This document shows positions 23,213-33,885 of a stretch of DNA of 64,000 nucleotides, piece by piece. Position numbers and translations under genes: made by a program. Within the stretch, counting starts at the first letter, position 1. The number at the start of each line of letters is the position of its first letter. The stretch lies in assembly GCA_029207755.1 (NCBI GenBank), contig JARCOQ010000011.1:25795712-25859711 (forward strand). Reading direction: 5' to 3'. The notes below the pieces were generated by a model. It was not told the DNA's origin. It did no database searches and worked only from the letters and a program-made list of their open reading frames with translations. Origin of the DNA: Chamaea fasciata. Its lineage: Eukaryota > Chordata > Aves > Passeriformes > Sylviidae.

Positions 23213-25647
23213 ACTGAAAGGTTCACTGTATGCTAAGAAAAATAGATCCTCAGCATCTTTGTATTTGTGTCCCTCACCTGAGGGTCTCTCTTACCACCAG
23301 CAACCTTCACAGAGCACGTCATGGTCACAGAGGTTTCCCCCCTTGCAAGGACACAACTTAAGGGATGAGTCGACTTAGTCAAATTTTTCAGCAGGTAGCG
23401 ATGGCACTGAAACCTTTTAAAAGAATGTAGCTGCCCTTCTGTTCTTGGCCATTTGCTGCAGAAAGTAATGAAATAAAACAGTAAAAATGGTTCTGGAGAA
23501 TGAGCCTGGGCTGCCTGCAGCCTTTGCATTTAAATCGCCACGAGGCCTTCTGCAGTCTCCCCAGTTATCACTGCTGCACATGTTCAGCCTCTGCTGCCTG
23601 CCAGCAGCACTTCAGTGAGTTGTGCACAGGATTTTCTCCTCAATCAATCCGTTCTGAGCTGGTAGTAGAAACTACTGATATATTTTAATGAATTCGGTTT
23701 CACATTTTCCCATTTGTACTGTAGTTTATATACTGTCCTTAGAGATTTTGGTATTCATCTTATCTGGCTTTAGAAGAGTGCTGGAGAATCTGGTAAGTGG
23801 CAGCTGCTGTGTTTTTAAATTCTGCCGTAAGGTTTCAGCAAGATAATGCTACGAGAGTGGAGAGGTTTGGGGTTGAGTTTCTTTCTTTTTGTTTTGCTTT
23901 GTTTTTATTTTTCTGTCTTTTTCTTTTCGGTGATTTTATTTTTTTAAGAACTGTAGCCCAGAACAAATTGTCCAGTTGTTTAGCAAGTACCAACATGTGT
24001 ATAAATTTCCAACAACGCTCAAACCAATAAGAAACATGCTTCATGTTACATCAAGTGTAAAGGTTATTTTTCCAGTGAAATAGTTGATTTTAGGATAAAT
24101 GTAGTGAAGGTGGCACCATGACTCATGAAGTTTATGGTCTGCAGTGGTGCAGCCAACCGAGTTTTGAAATGACTTGCCTTTCCTAGCTCCATCGCTTACA
24201 GAAAAGCTCCTACAACTCCGTTCAGACCCTTGATTTTATTACCAGCTGGTGTTTATTAAAGACTACTTATTCTTGTGCTTTAGTTTTTCACTTCCCCCGC
24301 CAGTATTTATTCCTTTCTTCCCGTCTTCAACCCACAGTGTGTTATATTTATAAAATAGGTCACTGGCAATTTTCAAGAAAATGTCCTGTATAGATTATGG
24401 AACAGACTGATATACTGCAAATTGCAAAAACAGCACAGGACCTCCAAACAGAGAGACTCTCCCTCACAGCAACCAAATATTTGGTTATTTCACTCTGGAA
24501 GACAGAACCAGCGACACAATAAATATTATAAAATCTTAGTGAAGCTTCTAACTTCAAATTTACCATGACATTGTGCAGGAAACAGTGATGCACCACGCTG
24601 CAAGGTCTAGATATGCTCTAATTCCTCTGTGGCACACATCCCAGTAAGAACCCTTCTGCTTCAGATCTATAGCTTGACAGGGAACCGTGTCAATGCTGGA
24701 GCTTTTTCCTCATTGCTTTGTTTTCTTGCAGAAAAGCTTCTTGGTTTTATATTTCCTTTGATTTGTTCAAGAAAAACAGTTTTCTTTTAAATTCTGCAGA
24801 AGGTCTCGGATGAGGGAATATTTTCCTGTATGGCTTTTGAATAACAAGTTTCCCTGGCATAACCCACGGGGAGCAGTCTTGTATCTGTGAACTCTCGAGT
24901 TCTCTCAGTAATTTGCGTGTTTCCCCACTCCTAAACTTCCCTCTTCCTAAGCTGCATGAGTGTCACACCTTTGCTCAGGCCAGGGGTAATCTTGGGGCTT
25001 CTAAGTTTGAAGTTTGAAAGACATAGCTAATAATTTCATCACTTTTATAGCTCATTAGCTATTAAAATACCATTTTCTGTGTGTGTTTTCTCATCCTGCC
25101 TGTGTCCAATCAGTGAAATGGAAACTGGCTCTCCTGAAAGTGGCACATGGGAGCATATGATCACTTTAAGAGCAAGAGACAGATTGGAAATATCGTCACG
25201 GGTTTCTTTCAAATTAAAACCCACAGGGTAAAAATCGGATCAGGAGCAAAATCCCAGCATTTCGCATCTGGACATGCCCATGGTCAAGAAAAAATTGTAT
25301 TCGTCAAAACCAAAGTTTTAATGAGAATTTCTTCATTTTTGGCTGGTATTAAACTTGAACACTCCTTATTTTGGTTGCTCTCCATTTATTATGACTCTGT
25401 TCACATATTCCTAAAGTTGATTTGCCACTTAGGAAAATAATAAATGGACAGATTTGGAAACGGAAATAGTTTTCATGGAAGAGATGGGCAATACAGGCAG
25501 AAGTGCTATTCCCACTGTTCTGACAGGTGTTTCAAGAAACATCAGTCCTTTCTGGTGAAGGGGTCTGGGTGTCTCTATCAGTTTCATTTGGAAGTTTGGT
25601 GATATTTGGGGACAATATCTGCTGCACCTGGATGGACAATTCTTCCT
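23213..25647. other. Non-coding, nothing specific
   Basis: A T-rich stretch at about 23880-23946 is the only simple sequence. Short open frames on both strands are at chance level. Confidence 0.6.
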
Positions 25648-25684
25648 CATTGACCATAGAATTAATGGCATTCTATGGTTCATG
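25648..25684. repeat. Inverted repeat / small hairpin
   Basis: ACCATAGAAT (25653-25662) and ATTCTATGGT (25670-25679) are perfect reverse complements around the 7-nt loop TAATGGC. Pairing can be extended outward by CAT/ATG after a wobble and one mismatch. The stem is about 14-15 bp, too short for a usual microRNA precursor. Confidence 0.75.
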
Positions 25685-27259
25685 CTCAGAGGTGTCTTTC
25701 TTCTCTGTAACAGCAAAACAATAGAATTCTTTATTTTGGAGCTGGTGATTGTTTCACAATGAGCCTGTGAAGAGGCTGAGTTAGGGATTATCTCCTCAGA
25801 ATCTCCTACTTTTCAGTGCTCCTGGTCCTGGTTTCCCGATGTAGCAAAGTCTCAAATATCCGGGGAATGCCAGGGAGAAAGAGGGAGCAGCATGAGTAGT
25901 CAGGGATAAGCAAAAGGAAGATTTTACGTGATAAAATTATCTGTAATATATCACCTTCGGGGGGAAAAAACCTCCAACCATTTTAAAAATGCAGATGAGT
26001 TTGTGAAGGGTAGAAATATCTTTGAATAGTAACAAGGGGGACTGAACAGGGAAAGCTGCATGTACAACTCATCCTCTGCAGCATCACATAACAGCAGGGC
26101 CTTGAAAGAAGACACCCGGGGATGTCTAGAGGTTGATCACAGATATTTACCAGAAAAGGTATTGATCAAAGTTGATCAAAGATATTTACCATAAATTACT
26201 TGCTCGTGTTAACAAAAAGCTTCATCTTGGAGTTTATGGTTGAAGGATTAAAGCAATCTCTTCGCTTTTCTTTTACCCAGAATATCTGCTGGTTTTGTTC
26301 TCCCGTACACCTGTCCAAGTACAGTCACAACTTGAGGGATGCTCTTGAAACATATCTTTTAGGAATTTGTCTCTGGTTTTGTGGTGGAGTCGGAACTCTT
26401 CTTGTACCTGGATTACTCCAGGAGCAGACAAAGATAAAATGACAAAGTAGAGTTTGAAATTTTTCTTTTTTTTCCCTAATGAAAAGAATAGAGAATAATG
26501 AATCATTACATGGTAAACATCCTCTGGAAATCAGTTTTTAGTATTGTTGGCTTCCTTATTATAAGACAAGGTAAGATTTGCAGTTTGCTTCACAGCCATA
26601 CAGATATTTTAAAGGAAACTATTCAGGGATGAACAATTTTACTCTCCTTAAATGATTTACTGCATTTAATGAAGCAGCATTTCTGTGTCCCTATCTCACT
26701 AAAATGAGGAGATGGATCATTATCACAGCAGGGAGGCTCAGTGGCATTCCCAACCACCACGTCATCCCAGACAACTCCTGGCCTGTGCTGTTGCTGTGAC
26801 TATTCCCTAGGAATAATTGCTGTGTCCTTCAGAAGTGTTGGCGTAAGAATGTGTCTGTGTTTTGTATAATGTTTACAGAAAATATTTAATGTGCTATATA
26901 TTGCAATTTGGTTTTCATACTACATGCCATTAGATCATATTTTTAATTTTATGTTTCATGCTATAAATGTTGGCAGTGAGGTGTCCCTTAGTAGAAGCCT
27001 GGTGGTCTCTCTCTACTCGGCACACACCGGGTCTTCTGTGTATCAGGGCTGGATTTGCCTCCTGTTTGTTGTCAGTGGGCCTGGAAGTCCTTTACCAGCA
27101 CCACACTGGGGATCTTGCCACTGACTGACTCACTTTGATTTGCAGCTGTGTCGCTGCGGATGAATGAAAGGAGTCCTTTAAAGTATTCTTCCCCTCTCCT
27201 TTGACAGCCCAGCCCTGGACGACACATGCAACAGGAACACGAATAATCATCAAGCTGTT
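25685..27259. other. Non-coding, one direct repeat
   Basis: Holds the ATCAAAG-containing direct repeat at 26132-26195. Nothing else is identified. Confidence 0.6.
26132..26195. repeat. Direct repeat, about 25 bp, period 39
   Basis: GTTGATCACAGATATTTACC at 26132-26151 recurs as GTTGATCAAAGATATTTACC at 26171-26190, each followed by an A-rich tetramer. Another ATTGATCAAAG lies between them at 26161. The ATCAAAG words fit the TCF/LEF core on either strand (CTTTGAT), so the array could be a small binding-site cluster. Confidence 0.85.
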
Positions 27260-27800
27260 TGCCTTCTATTGTTAAAGTTAAATATGTTTAAATAGGGGAA
27301 GTTACCAACTTGATACCTCCCATCTGTTCCCTAATGAAGGCCAGAGGGAATTAACCCTAATCATTTCCTTCTTTCCTGGAAGCAAATGAACTTGTTATCA
27401 GTGGGGGGGGTTCTGGTCCTCACCAGCAAGAGTGAACTTCGGCAAATTGCCGCTTGACATTCTACCCCCACAACCAGAAACTGAAATTGAAGCCCCAAGA
27501 GCAAAAAGTTTAATAATGCAGCAAGTCTGTCAAGCAATTGAATTTAAGTAATGCTATAATGCAAAACACTAGTTACTAATTACTACAAGGAAGGAATTGC
27601 AATAGAAATTTTCAACAGTTTGTTATTACACTGTGCCAATATTATGAGATTGGCTTGGTCCTGCAATATAAAATGCTGATTTCAAATTGATTTTAACAAA
27701 TGAAGCGAGCAGAAAGCCTGTTTTGACTCCTGAAATTCAATACTTAGAGAAAGTATAAACTTTTAGCTCTCTAATAATAAATACAAGAAAAATGATGAAA
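27260..27800. promoter_or_regulatory. Putative conserved non-coding element, extended
   Basis: One of the most constrained-looking stretches. It includes CCCTAATGAAGG, GAATTAACCCTAATCATTTCC, a G8 run at about 27402-27409, TTCGGCAAATTGCCGC near 27438 (an inverted CGGCAAATTGCCG core), TTTAATAATGCAGC, CAAGCAATTGAATTTAAG, TAGTTACTAATTACTAC, GTTATTACACTG, CTAATAATAAATAC and GATATAAGCAGG. Homeodomain cores repeat at short intervals over more than 500 bp. No open frame of interest coincides. Confidence 0.4.
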
Positions 27801-28199
27801 AGTTTTTATGATATAAGCAGGCTCTGGTTCTAAGTAAGGTTGAGCTCAGGTTGTGCTTCTGAATCCCAGCTGATTCTGCTTGCACAATGTGTGCAAAAAC
27901 CAATCCCCAAGCAAATGTGACACAGAGGGGGATGGTAAAATGTGAAGCTGAGAATCATAATTAAATTTAACTCATGAAATTCAAGGAACTGGTTTAGTTT
28001 GGATGTCTTCTGTAACCAAGATCACTTTTGTTTAATCAATGCCAACCAGTTGCACTTGAAGAGCTCTTTTTGGCTAATGTGCTTAATTTTTTTTTTCTGT
28101 GCTTCAGTTTTTGAAGTGTTTATTGTGTTAAAAGTCTCAAAAAATTGCAATATAAAAATAAATGACCATAATGTTGAGGCATCATGTTAGTGGATTCTC

Positions 28200-28460
28200 T
28201 TAGTGAGAGGGGAAGGTGGAGACAGGAAACAGCTGAAGAGGTAGAGTAGCAACAAAACAACAACTAGAAGAAATGAATTTATTAAATGGAGTGGGAGAAT
28301 TGAAATTTGAGAGCTGGGAGGTCAGGCATTCCTCAAAGGAAAGAGGAACAGCAGTACTGCAGAGAGGCAAGGCAGCAGAGGGAGCACTGCACTGTTGATG
28401 CCCAGGAAAGGAGAAATGAAAAGGTAATGTGAATCAGAAGAATAAAATATGAAAACAGAC
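28200..28460. other. Purine-rich plus-strand segment
   Basis: For about 250 bp the plus strand is strongly biased to A and G (for example GAGAGGGGAAGGTGGAGAC, AGGAAAGAGGAACAG, GGCAAGGCAGCAGAGGGAG, GGAAAGGAGAAATGAAAAGG), unlike its flanks. CAG/GCAG words are frequent near 28350-28400. No open frame stands out. It may be an exonic-enhancer-like or triplex-prone segment, or simply compositional drift. Confidence 0.5.
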
Positions 28461-30880
28461 CTGACCATTAATTCATGAGTGGAGTTTCTGCTATTGAAAT
28501 CAGTTCTGACTTTGTAGAGTAAGAAAATGTAACCCTTTTGTTATGGGGCTGGAAGAGAAACAATTCAAAGGAACAGACACTAAGGAAGCCTAGATTTACA
28601 GTTTTCATTTTCCCACACCTCTGCGGAATGGTTTCCTTCCCTTCCTGGGGAGGACCACCTGTGCCAGACAGTTTTTCAAAGTGATCCCAGGCAGCCCTGC
28701 CATAAGATGGCAATTTTGTCTCTTATTTCCAGCTGTATGCTCTTATTAAGATGTTACTTGGTTTTGCTACAAAACAACTGCTGACAATACCAACTGGGAA
28801 AAGTGGGGCATGAATGCCGTTCAGCCTTTTCTCTTGTCTTTTTGGCATGAGATAATTTGCTCAGCGCACTAATTTGCAACAAGGTAAGACACAGCTTTCA
28901 GTCAATAGGGTCAGTTCTGAGGCTTAGAGCAACATTTTTTCTTTTGTTCCTTAGAAAATTGTCGGTTCTGTCTGGGGACTTCATTAGGGGAGTAACAGGA
29001 TTCTTTCTGCCAGTTCTTCAGCAGGAAGGGAACCTCATTACCAATTTTTAATATGAAAAAGTAGGGGATACGTTTGAATAACAAAAAATTGAAGAGCCAT
29101 GTGACAGCTCAGCCTTTCAACTTGGTGCACTGCCTCGTGCAAGATATGGCTGAGTGGTTATTGCAGTATCTGTATTAGTGAAAAATCTGATTTATTAGGG
29201 TGTTACAGGTGTGGTGTGGATATAAAATTGTAGATTTTTTCGGTTTTACATAAGTGCATATGTACACATACATAGTCTTGATGACTTTAAAAGGACTGCT
29301 GTGGCAAGTATGGAGTTACGTATATATTATACATGTTACAAAAGTCTCTTTCACCTTCAGGAGGACTAACAGTAGAATAAAATAAAATACTCCAGATGCA
29401 GATTAGGCATCATCCTGAGTGTGGGTGACTTCCTGTTCTGGAAAAATCTCTGTCTTTTAGTTAGGAAAGGCCTTCCTACTTCTGTGTCTGAAAAGCAGTA
29501 AGCACATTCTGGTAATTAAGGTAATGTAAAAATCAACGTACTAATTATTGGGTTTTCCCCCATTACTATATACACTAATAGTAAAATTCAGCCCAACTAT
29601 ATTCTAATTCAGTAAATTGGTTTGGCTGCATCCATATGTATATTAGCTGTACGTTTTCAAAAGGTTTTAATCCTGTAGAAGCCACTTGAGCAGATGAAAA
29701 GCAATTTTAGTGCAAGAGGTACAGGAATACAGCTGCTTCTGGCAGTGCACGGTTACTCCCTAGATGGGAGTAGAGACAGAAGGCGCTGAGTTTGAGAACG
29801 CGGCCATGCCAGTAAATGTTTGCTGCTGGTGCAAGATCTTCTGAAGTCATTTTTTGTTCAGGTTTGCTCCTATGAAATGGCGGAGTGAATTTCCAAGATC
29901 AAGACTTGCAGGAAAAGGCGCCTCCTCATAGTTGCTGCTATTCAATACCAACCATGTCTTTGCAAGACTGAGGAGTCTGATTTTCACTTCTTCAAAAGAC
30001 GTGGCCAAAACCACAAGCCTAAAATGAGAATTAAAAAAAAAAAAAAGAAAAGCTAGGAGACAAAACCACCACCTTAAACAAAAATTTAATTATGGCTCCA
30101 CAGTAATTAAGTCCAACTCTGGTTAAAAATATTTTTAAAATATTATCACTGCTTTGGGATGAGTGCATTGTTAGGAGTAAACCACCAGCCAGAGAACAAT
30201 TTAGGACAAAGGGGACCTGCAGAGGTCTCTTTTTTCCAGTGTTATGCCAAAAGAGAGGGTTGACATCAAAGTTTGGGGCTGCTCAGCTTCCTCTCTGGGT
30301 GTTTGTGAAAACAGAATGGGTTTTCTTCAAAGTCCCTTGAGGTGCCTTTGACAGCACCAAACCTTAGAGAAGGAATATTACATCTTGCATACAAAGTTCT
30401 CAGTAAATTAAACCATTAGGTCAATTAACCACGTCTTGCCACAGTATAGATTTATACAGGTTTTAATGTTAGTGATCTTCATTGCTAATTAATGTACAAA
30501 GTAAAAAAGATAAAATAAATCTCATTACTTCATATCATATGCAAGGGACGCAGGTTTCCAGTGTGTTCTCAGTGGCTGAATTTGAGCTTTGTTTTCCATG
30601 AAGCTTTGGGCCTTACTTCCCAACCACAAATAAATCTCCGTTCTCTGTCCTGCCCAGAATTCTGTCCTCCAACTTTTCCATTTCCTCAGAGCTACTGCAC
30701 ATCCTCCTCCACTCTTATAAATTAAATACCAATATTTAGCCCCAAATTTTCAGTGATCAAGTCACAAACGGAAGTCCTTATATTCTCTGTGGGTGTACCT
30801 ATTTATATATATCACTTAAAGAGATCTCTCTTTTAAAAAACCCTCTCCCAGCATGTTAATGTATTAAAATCCTACAGTTA
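28461..30880. other. Non-coding, nothing specific
   Basis: Unique sequence with an A14 run at 30033-30046. No exon or transposon recognised. Confidence 0.6.
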
Positions 30881-30901
30881 TGAACAGCAATATGCTGTTC
30901 A
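30881..30901. repeat. Perfect 9-bp inverted repeat
   Basis: TGAACAGCA and TGCTGTTCA pair perfectly around a 3-nt centre. The half sites AGAACA/TGTTCA-like resemble a steroid-receptor palindrome (AGAACAnnnTGTTCT), though here the halves are TGAACAGCA. It could equally be a chance palindrome. Confidence 0.7.
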
Positions 30902-32538
30902 CATAGGGAAGTCTCAGCTTCATCAAATGAGAATCTTTTTAATTGTCCTCCTGTATGTGAATCTGATAAAATTAATAAGAAACGAGCTTCCAATATACTT
31001 CAGAAATGCCAGGTCCTTAAGGAAATGTTTTGATAGTGTTAGTTTTTTCAATAACAATTGCATTAAAGCCCAGTTACTGTTTTCTGTTCTCATACATTAC
31101 GCTTCATTATTTGCTGATTGACAGTTTGAGTTGTTTCTATTCTCCTCATGCTTAATTACATACAGTCCCTTTGTTATTCTGCTATGATTTCATGACCATG
31201 CTAATGAAAGTTTTGGGACTATGGATTGATTTCCATGGAGTCTTATCTTTTTGTAATTTAGGAGCTGTTAACAAAGAAAAAAAAAAACTTCAAGAATTTC
31301 CAATTTACGACTAATTTATATCTAATTAATTAAAAGAGAAGTCCTGGTACTTCCGTTGTTAGTAAAACTCGGAAGATTTGAGCTCTTTGGTTTTGAGATC
31401 TGCAGATGCAGACCAGGCAGTATCCTGTGGAGTGTGTCCCACTCCCACCTTGGGTTGGGATACACAGCTGGGGGCTACTAAGTTTATTTTTAAAATGTGA
31501 GGAAAGTGAAATGCAATCTTCTAAATATGGAAAAGAAGAGGAAAAGTTTCAAAAAGTGAATAGAGGCATCTGCCTATGGCTGCTGTACACAGTGTGTATG
31601 AACCTCCTACTGTCTAAGTGGCATATGGAAAGTCTAGCTGTAGTCCCTAAAATAAAATCCTGGATTTCTCCCTTAGAAGCCATAGCTGTAGTAGTCATTC
31701 TAGCAAGAAACTTGTAGAACATTTTTCAAAGAAGTGGTAACAGAGTGAACTTAGTCTGTTGGAGGTTTTTTGGTTAGTTGTGGGGTTTTTCCAGTTCTGG
31801 AAGGAATTATGTCCTCTACTGGTTATCTTACTGCCTCCATATCATGTATTACCTTGTGCAGATGTAACTCCAATTATAGAACTGCAAGATCAAAATCCAG
31901 CCTTGAACTTGAATTTTTATTAGTGGCTATGTCAGGCATTATATTGAGCTTAACTTCTTTCTAAAAATAATGCATTTCACATGCATATTCCACTCCTAGT
32001 ACTTCAAATTAATTCCCTGGTGTAAATAGCAACTGAGCCAAGTCTGTGGAACACAGGACCAAAGAGGGAGGTGAAAAGAAAAATTAATGATTACTGATCC
32101 ATGAATGACTTGTAAGCATCAGTCTGCCTCATGGTGTTCATGAGCTCTGCATTGGTGAAGGCTGGGTGAGGATTTTGGGGCAGTGTGACAAAGAGGCTTT
32201 TGGGGGTTTGTCTGTGGCCTGACTTGGAAAGCAGAACTTTGGTTTGACCCACGGGATTGTTTGGTTGTTTTTGTGTCTTTGACTTTTTTTTTTTAAATTC
32301 ACAAGAGGTGTTGCTTTTCAAGACTCTTTCGTGGGTAGTAAAACTTGCATTGTATTCTTGCACCAAACCTGTGTATTTGCGCAAGCTGTTTAAAGGATCA
32401 GAGACAGTATCTGCTTTTTATTTATCTTGTTGTAAGTCCAGAACAATTCATTAGTTACTTCTTTGAAAGTCACGAAAAGAGAGTTTGACCCTGGCAGTCT
32501 TTCTCCAAAGGAAGCAGAGTTCAAGTGTCCATGATCAA
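30902..32538. other. Non-coding, nothing specific
   Basis: AT-rich unique sequence, including GATTTCATGACCATGCTAATGAAAG near 31185 with homeodomain-like cores. The 103-codon frame at 31406-31717 is not recognised. Confidence 0.6.
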
Positions 32539-32568
32539 TGGGGTTTTTTTTGCCTTGGGTTTTTTTCC
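32539..32568. repeat. Short T/G-rich tract
   Basis: TGGGGTTTTTTTTGCCTTGGGTTTTTTT: two G runs each followed by a T run, with one CC interruption. Confidence 0.75.
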
Positions 32569-32776
32569 AAACTGTTTCAGATCCAATAGTAAAACTGGAG
32601 TAGTATCAGGGATTGTGTTTGGTTCCTGATGTTTCATTTTCAATAATAGTCAAATACCTAAAATCATAAACATGGCCTTGCATTTTTAGATTACTGCGTG
32701 TCCTAGGATTTCAGAGATCTTCATGACTTCACCAATCATTTTCCTCTCCCATGGGTGAGAAGTAAATTCAATGTAA

Positions 32777-32850
32777 TTTTTACAAATGGGGAAATAGACG
32801 TACAATGAGAGAGTGAAAAGTGTCAGTGACAATTCAGGGAGTAGAAGATG
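32777..32850 (-). mobile_element. Degraded SINE tail (MIR-like), just upstream of CR1 (candidate)
   Basis: The stretch TTTTTACAAATGGGGAAATAG followed by ACGTACAATGAGAGAGTGAAAAGTG resembles the antisense MIR-family segment TTTTACAGATGGGGAAACTGAGGCACAGAGAGGTTAAGTGACT. The agreement covers about 50 bp with several mismatches. It ends about 30 bp before the CR1 copy starting near 32882, so this interval is a small cluster of old insertions. Confidence 0.45.
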
Positions 32851-32881
32851 ATCTATTTAATCCAATTAATTGATTATCAGG

Positions 32882-33305
32882 TTGAGAGAGGTGATCCTGC
32901 CCCTCTGGTCTGGTGAGACGCCACCTCCAGTGCTGCATCCCCTTCTGGGGCGCCCAGTGCAAGACAGACGTGGACTCACTAAAGTAGGGTCAGATGAGGG
33001 GTACAAAAATGCTCTGAGACCTGGAGCACCTCTGCTATGGAGAGAGGCTGAGAGAGTTGGGAATGTTCTGCCTGGACAAGAGGGACACCTTATTGTGGCC
33101 TTTTGATATGCAACAGGAGCTTGTAAGGAGCATGGAAAGAGACTTTGCCAAGTACAGACAGAACAAAGGGCAATGGTTTTAAGCTGAATGAGGCAAGATT
33201 TGTACTGGGCATTAGGAAGACATTTTTTACAATGATGGTGTTGGAACAAGTTGTCCAGACAGGTTGTGCACCCTCATCGTTGGAAGTGTTCCATGGTTCT
33301 GTGAA
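32882..33305 (+). mobile_element. CR1 LINE fragment, diverged, with 3' deletion
   Basis: A second sense-strand CR1 copy covering more of the 3' part of ORF2 and the 3' UTR. Landmarks are GATCCTGCCCCTCTGGTCTGGTGAGA near 32892, CACCTCCAGTGCTGCATCC near 32921, CTGGAGCACCTCTGCTATGGA near 33021, GGCTGAGAGAGTTGGG near 33047, the CCTGGACAAGAGGGAC block, GACTTTGCCAAG, ACAAAGGGCAATGGTTTTAAGCTGAATGAGG near 33164, ATTAGGAAGACATTTTTTAC near 33210 and TTGGAAGTGTTCC near 33280. Numerous substitutions and indels suggest an older copy than the one at 4.5 kb. After GAAGTGTTC the expected 3' UTR block is missing, and the sequence passes directly to a CATGGTTCTGTGAA stretch resembling the 3'-terminal repeats. 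Open frames here on both strands are remnants and shadows, not genes. Confidence 0.93.
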
Positions 33306-33510
33306 CAGTGTGATTTTAGTCATGAGATGCAGGTTAGTTTGGTCCTCAGTGTCCTCACAGATCAGCTGCACAGTGGAATGTCTGCCTGCACTGAGTTGCT
33401 TATTATTCCTAATTTCCCACATTGTAACAGAAAAGAACTGAGCAAGCCAAGTGCATTGAGTGTACCTTTGTATGCAGGCAAGCTGCACACTCCGAATGGA
33501 AATATTTTTT

Positions 33511-33535
33511 ATATATACATATATATATATGTATT
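33511..33535. repeat. AT microsatellite with 20-bp palindrome
   Basis: ATACATATATATATATGTAT at 33515-33534 is a perfect 20-bp palindrome within an AT dinucleotide repeat. It lies about 200 bp after the CR1 copy ending near 33305. AT palindromes of this kind can extrude as cruciforms and vary in length. Confidence 0.8.
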
Positions 33536-33770
33536 ATAAAGAGAAGATCAAAATGCCATAAGTAAAGGAGCATGCCATTGCCTAGCAGGTAACTTTAGAT
33601 GTAATTCTTTGGGTTCGAGCATTAATTGCTCCATATACAAAAAACATATAAGGTAATATTAAATATTCACTTGAAACATTGTACTCTGGTTCAGCAGCAA
33701 TATATGCAGTGACTTTGCATTAACCAATACGGAATAATGTGCTTTACAGTCTACATGCTTCAATAGCAAG

Positions 33771-33885
33771 ATGCTTTGCATTTATATAGGACTCTCAATG
33801 CAAAAAACCTGAAATACTTTTGAAATAGGCTTAAACATTGGTATCCCTATATCCCAGTTGGAAAATTGAATAACAAAGATTGAAC
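33771..33885 (-). mobile_element. Degraded ancient amniote SINE-like repeat (candidate)
   Basis: The segment ATGCTTTGCATTTATATAGG, then ACTCTCAATGCAAAAAACCTGAAATACTTTTGAAATAGGCTTAAACATTGGTATCCCTATATCCCAGTTGGAAAATTGAATAACAAAG, follows the order of an old amniote repeat I recall only approximately. That order is a TTTATATAGCRCYTTTCAT start, an AAAGTACTTTACAAA middle, a TATTATCCCCATTTTACAGATGGGGAAACTGAGGC end. Every block is diverged. Family assignment is uncertain; MIR-like and other CORE-SINE families share this architecture. Confidence 0.45.

Noticed and set aside
25653..25679. MicroRNA precursor
   Set aside because: The stem is about 15 bp at most; a typical precursor needs roughly twice that, and the seed matches no family I know.
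32866..33539. Several overlapping open frames on both strands
   Set aside because: They lie in or next to a CR1 copy and its reverse complement and are decayed repeat sequence, not host genes.
33608..33625. GGGTTCGAGCATT as a possible tRNA B box
   Set aside because: The word matches only partly and no A box, anticodon stem or acceptor stem can be built around it.
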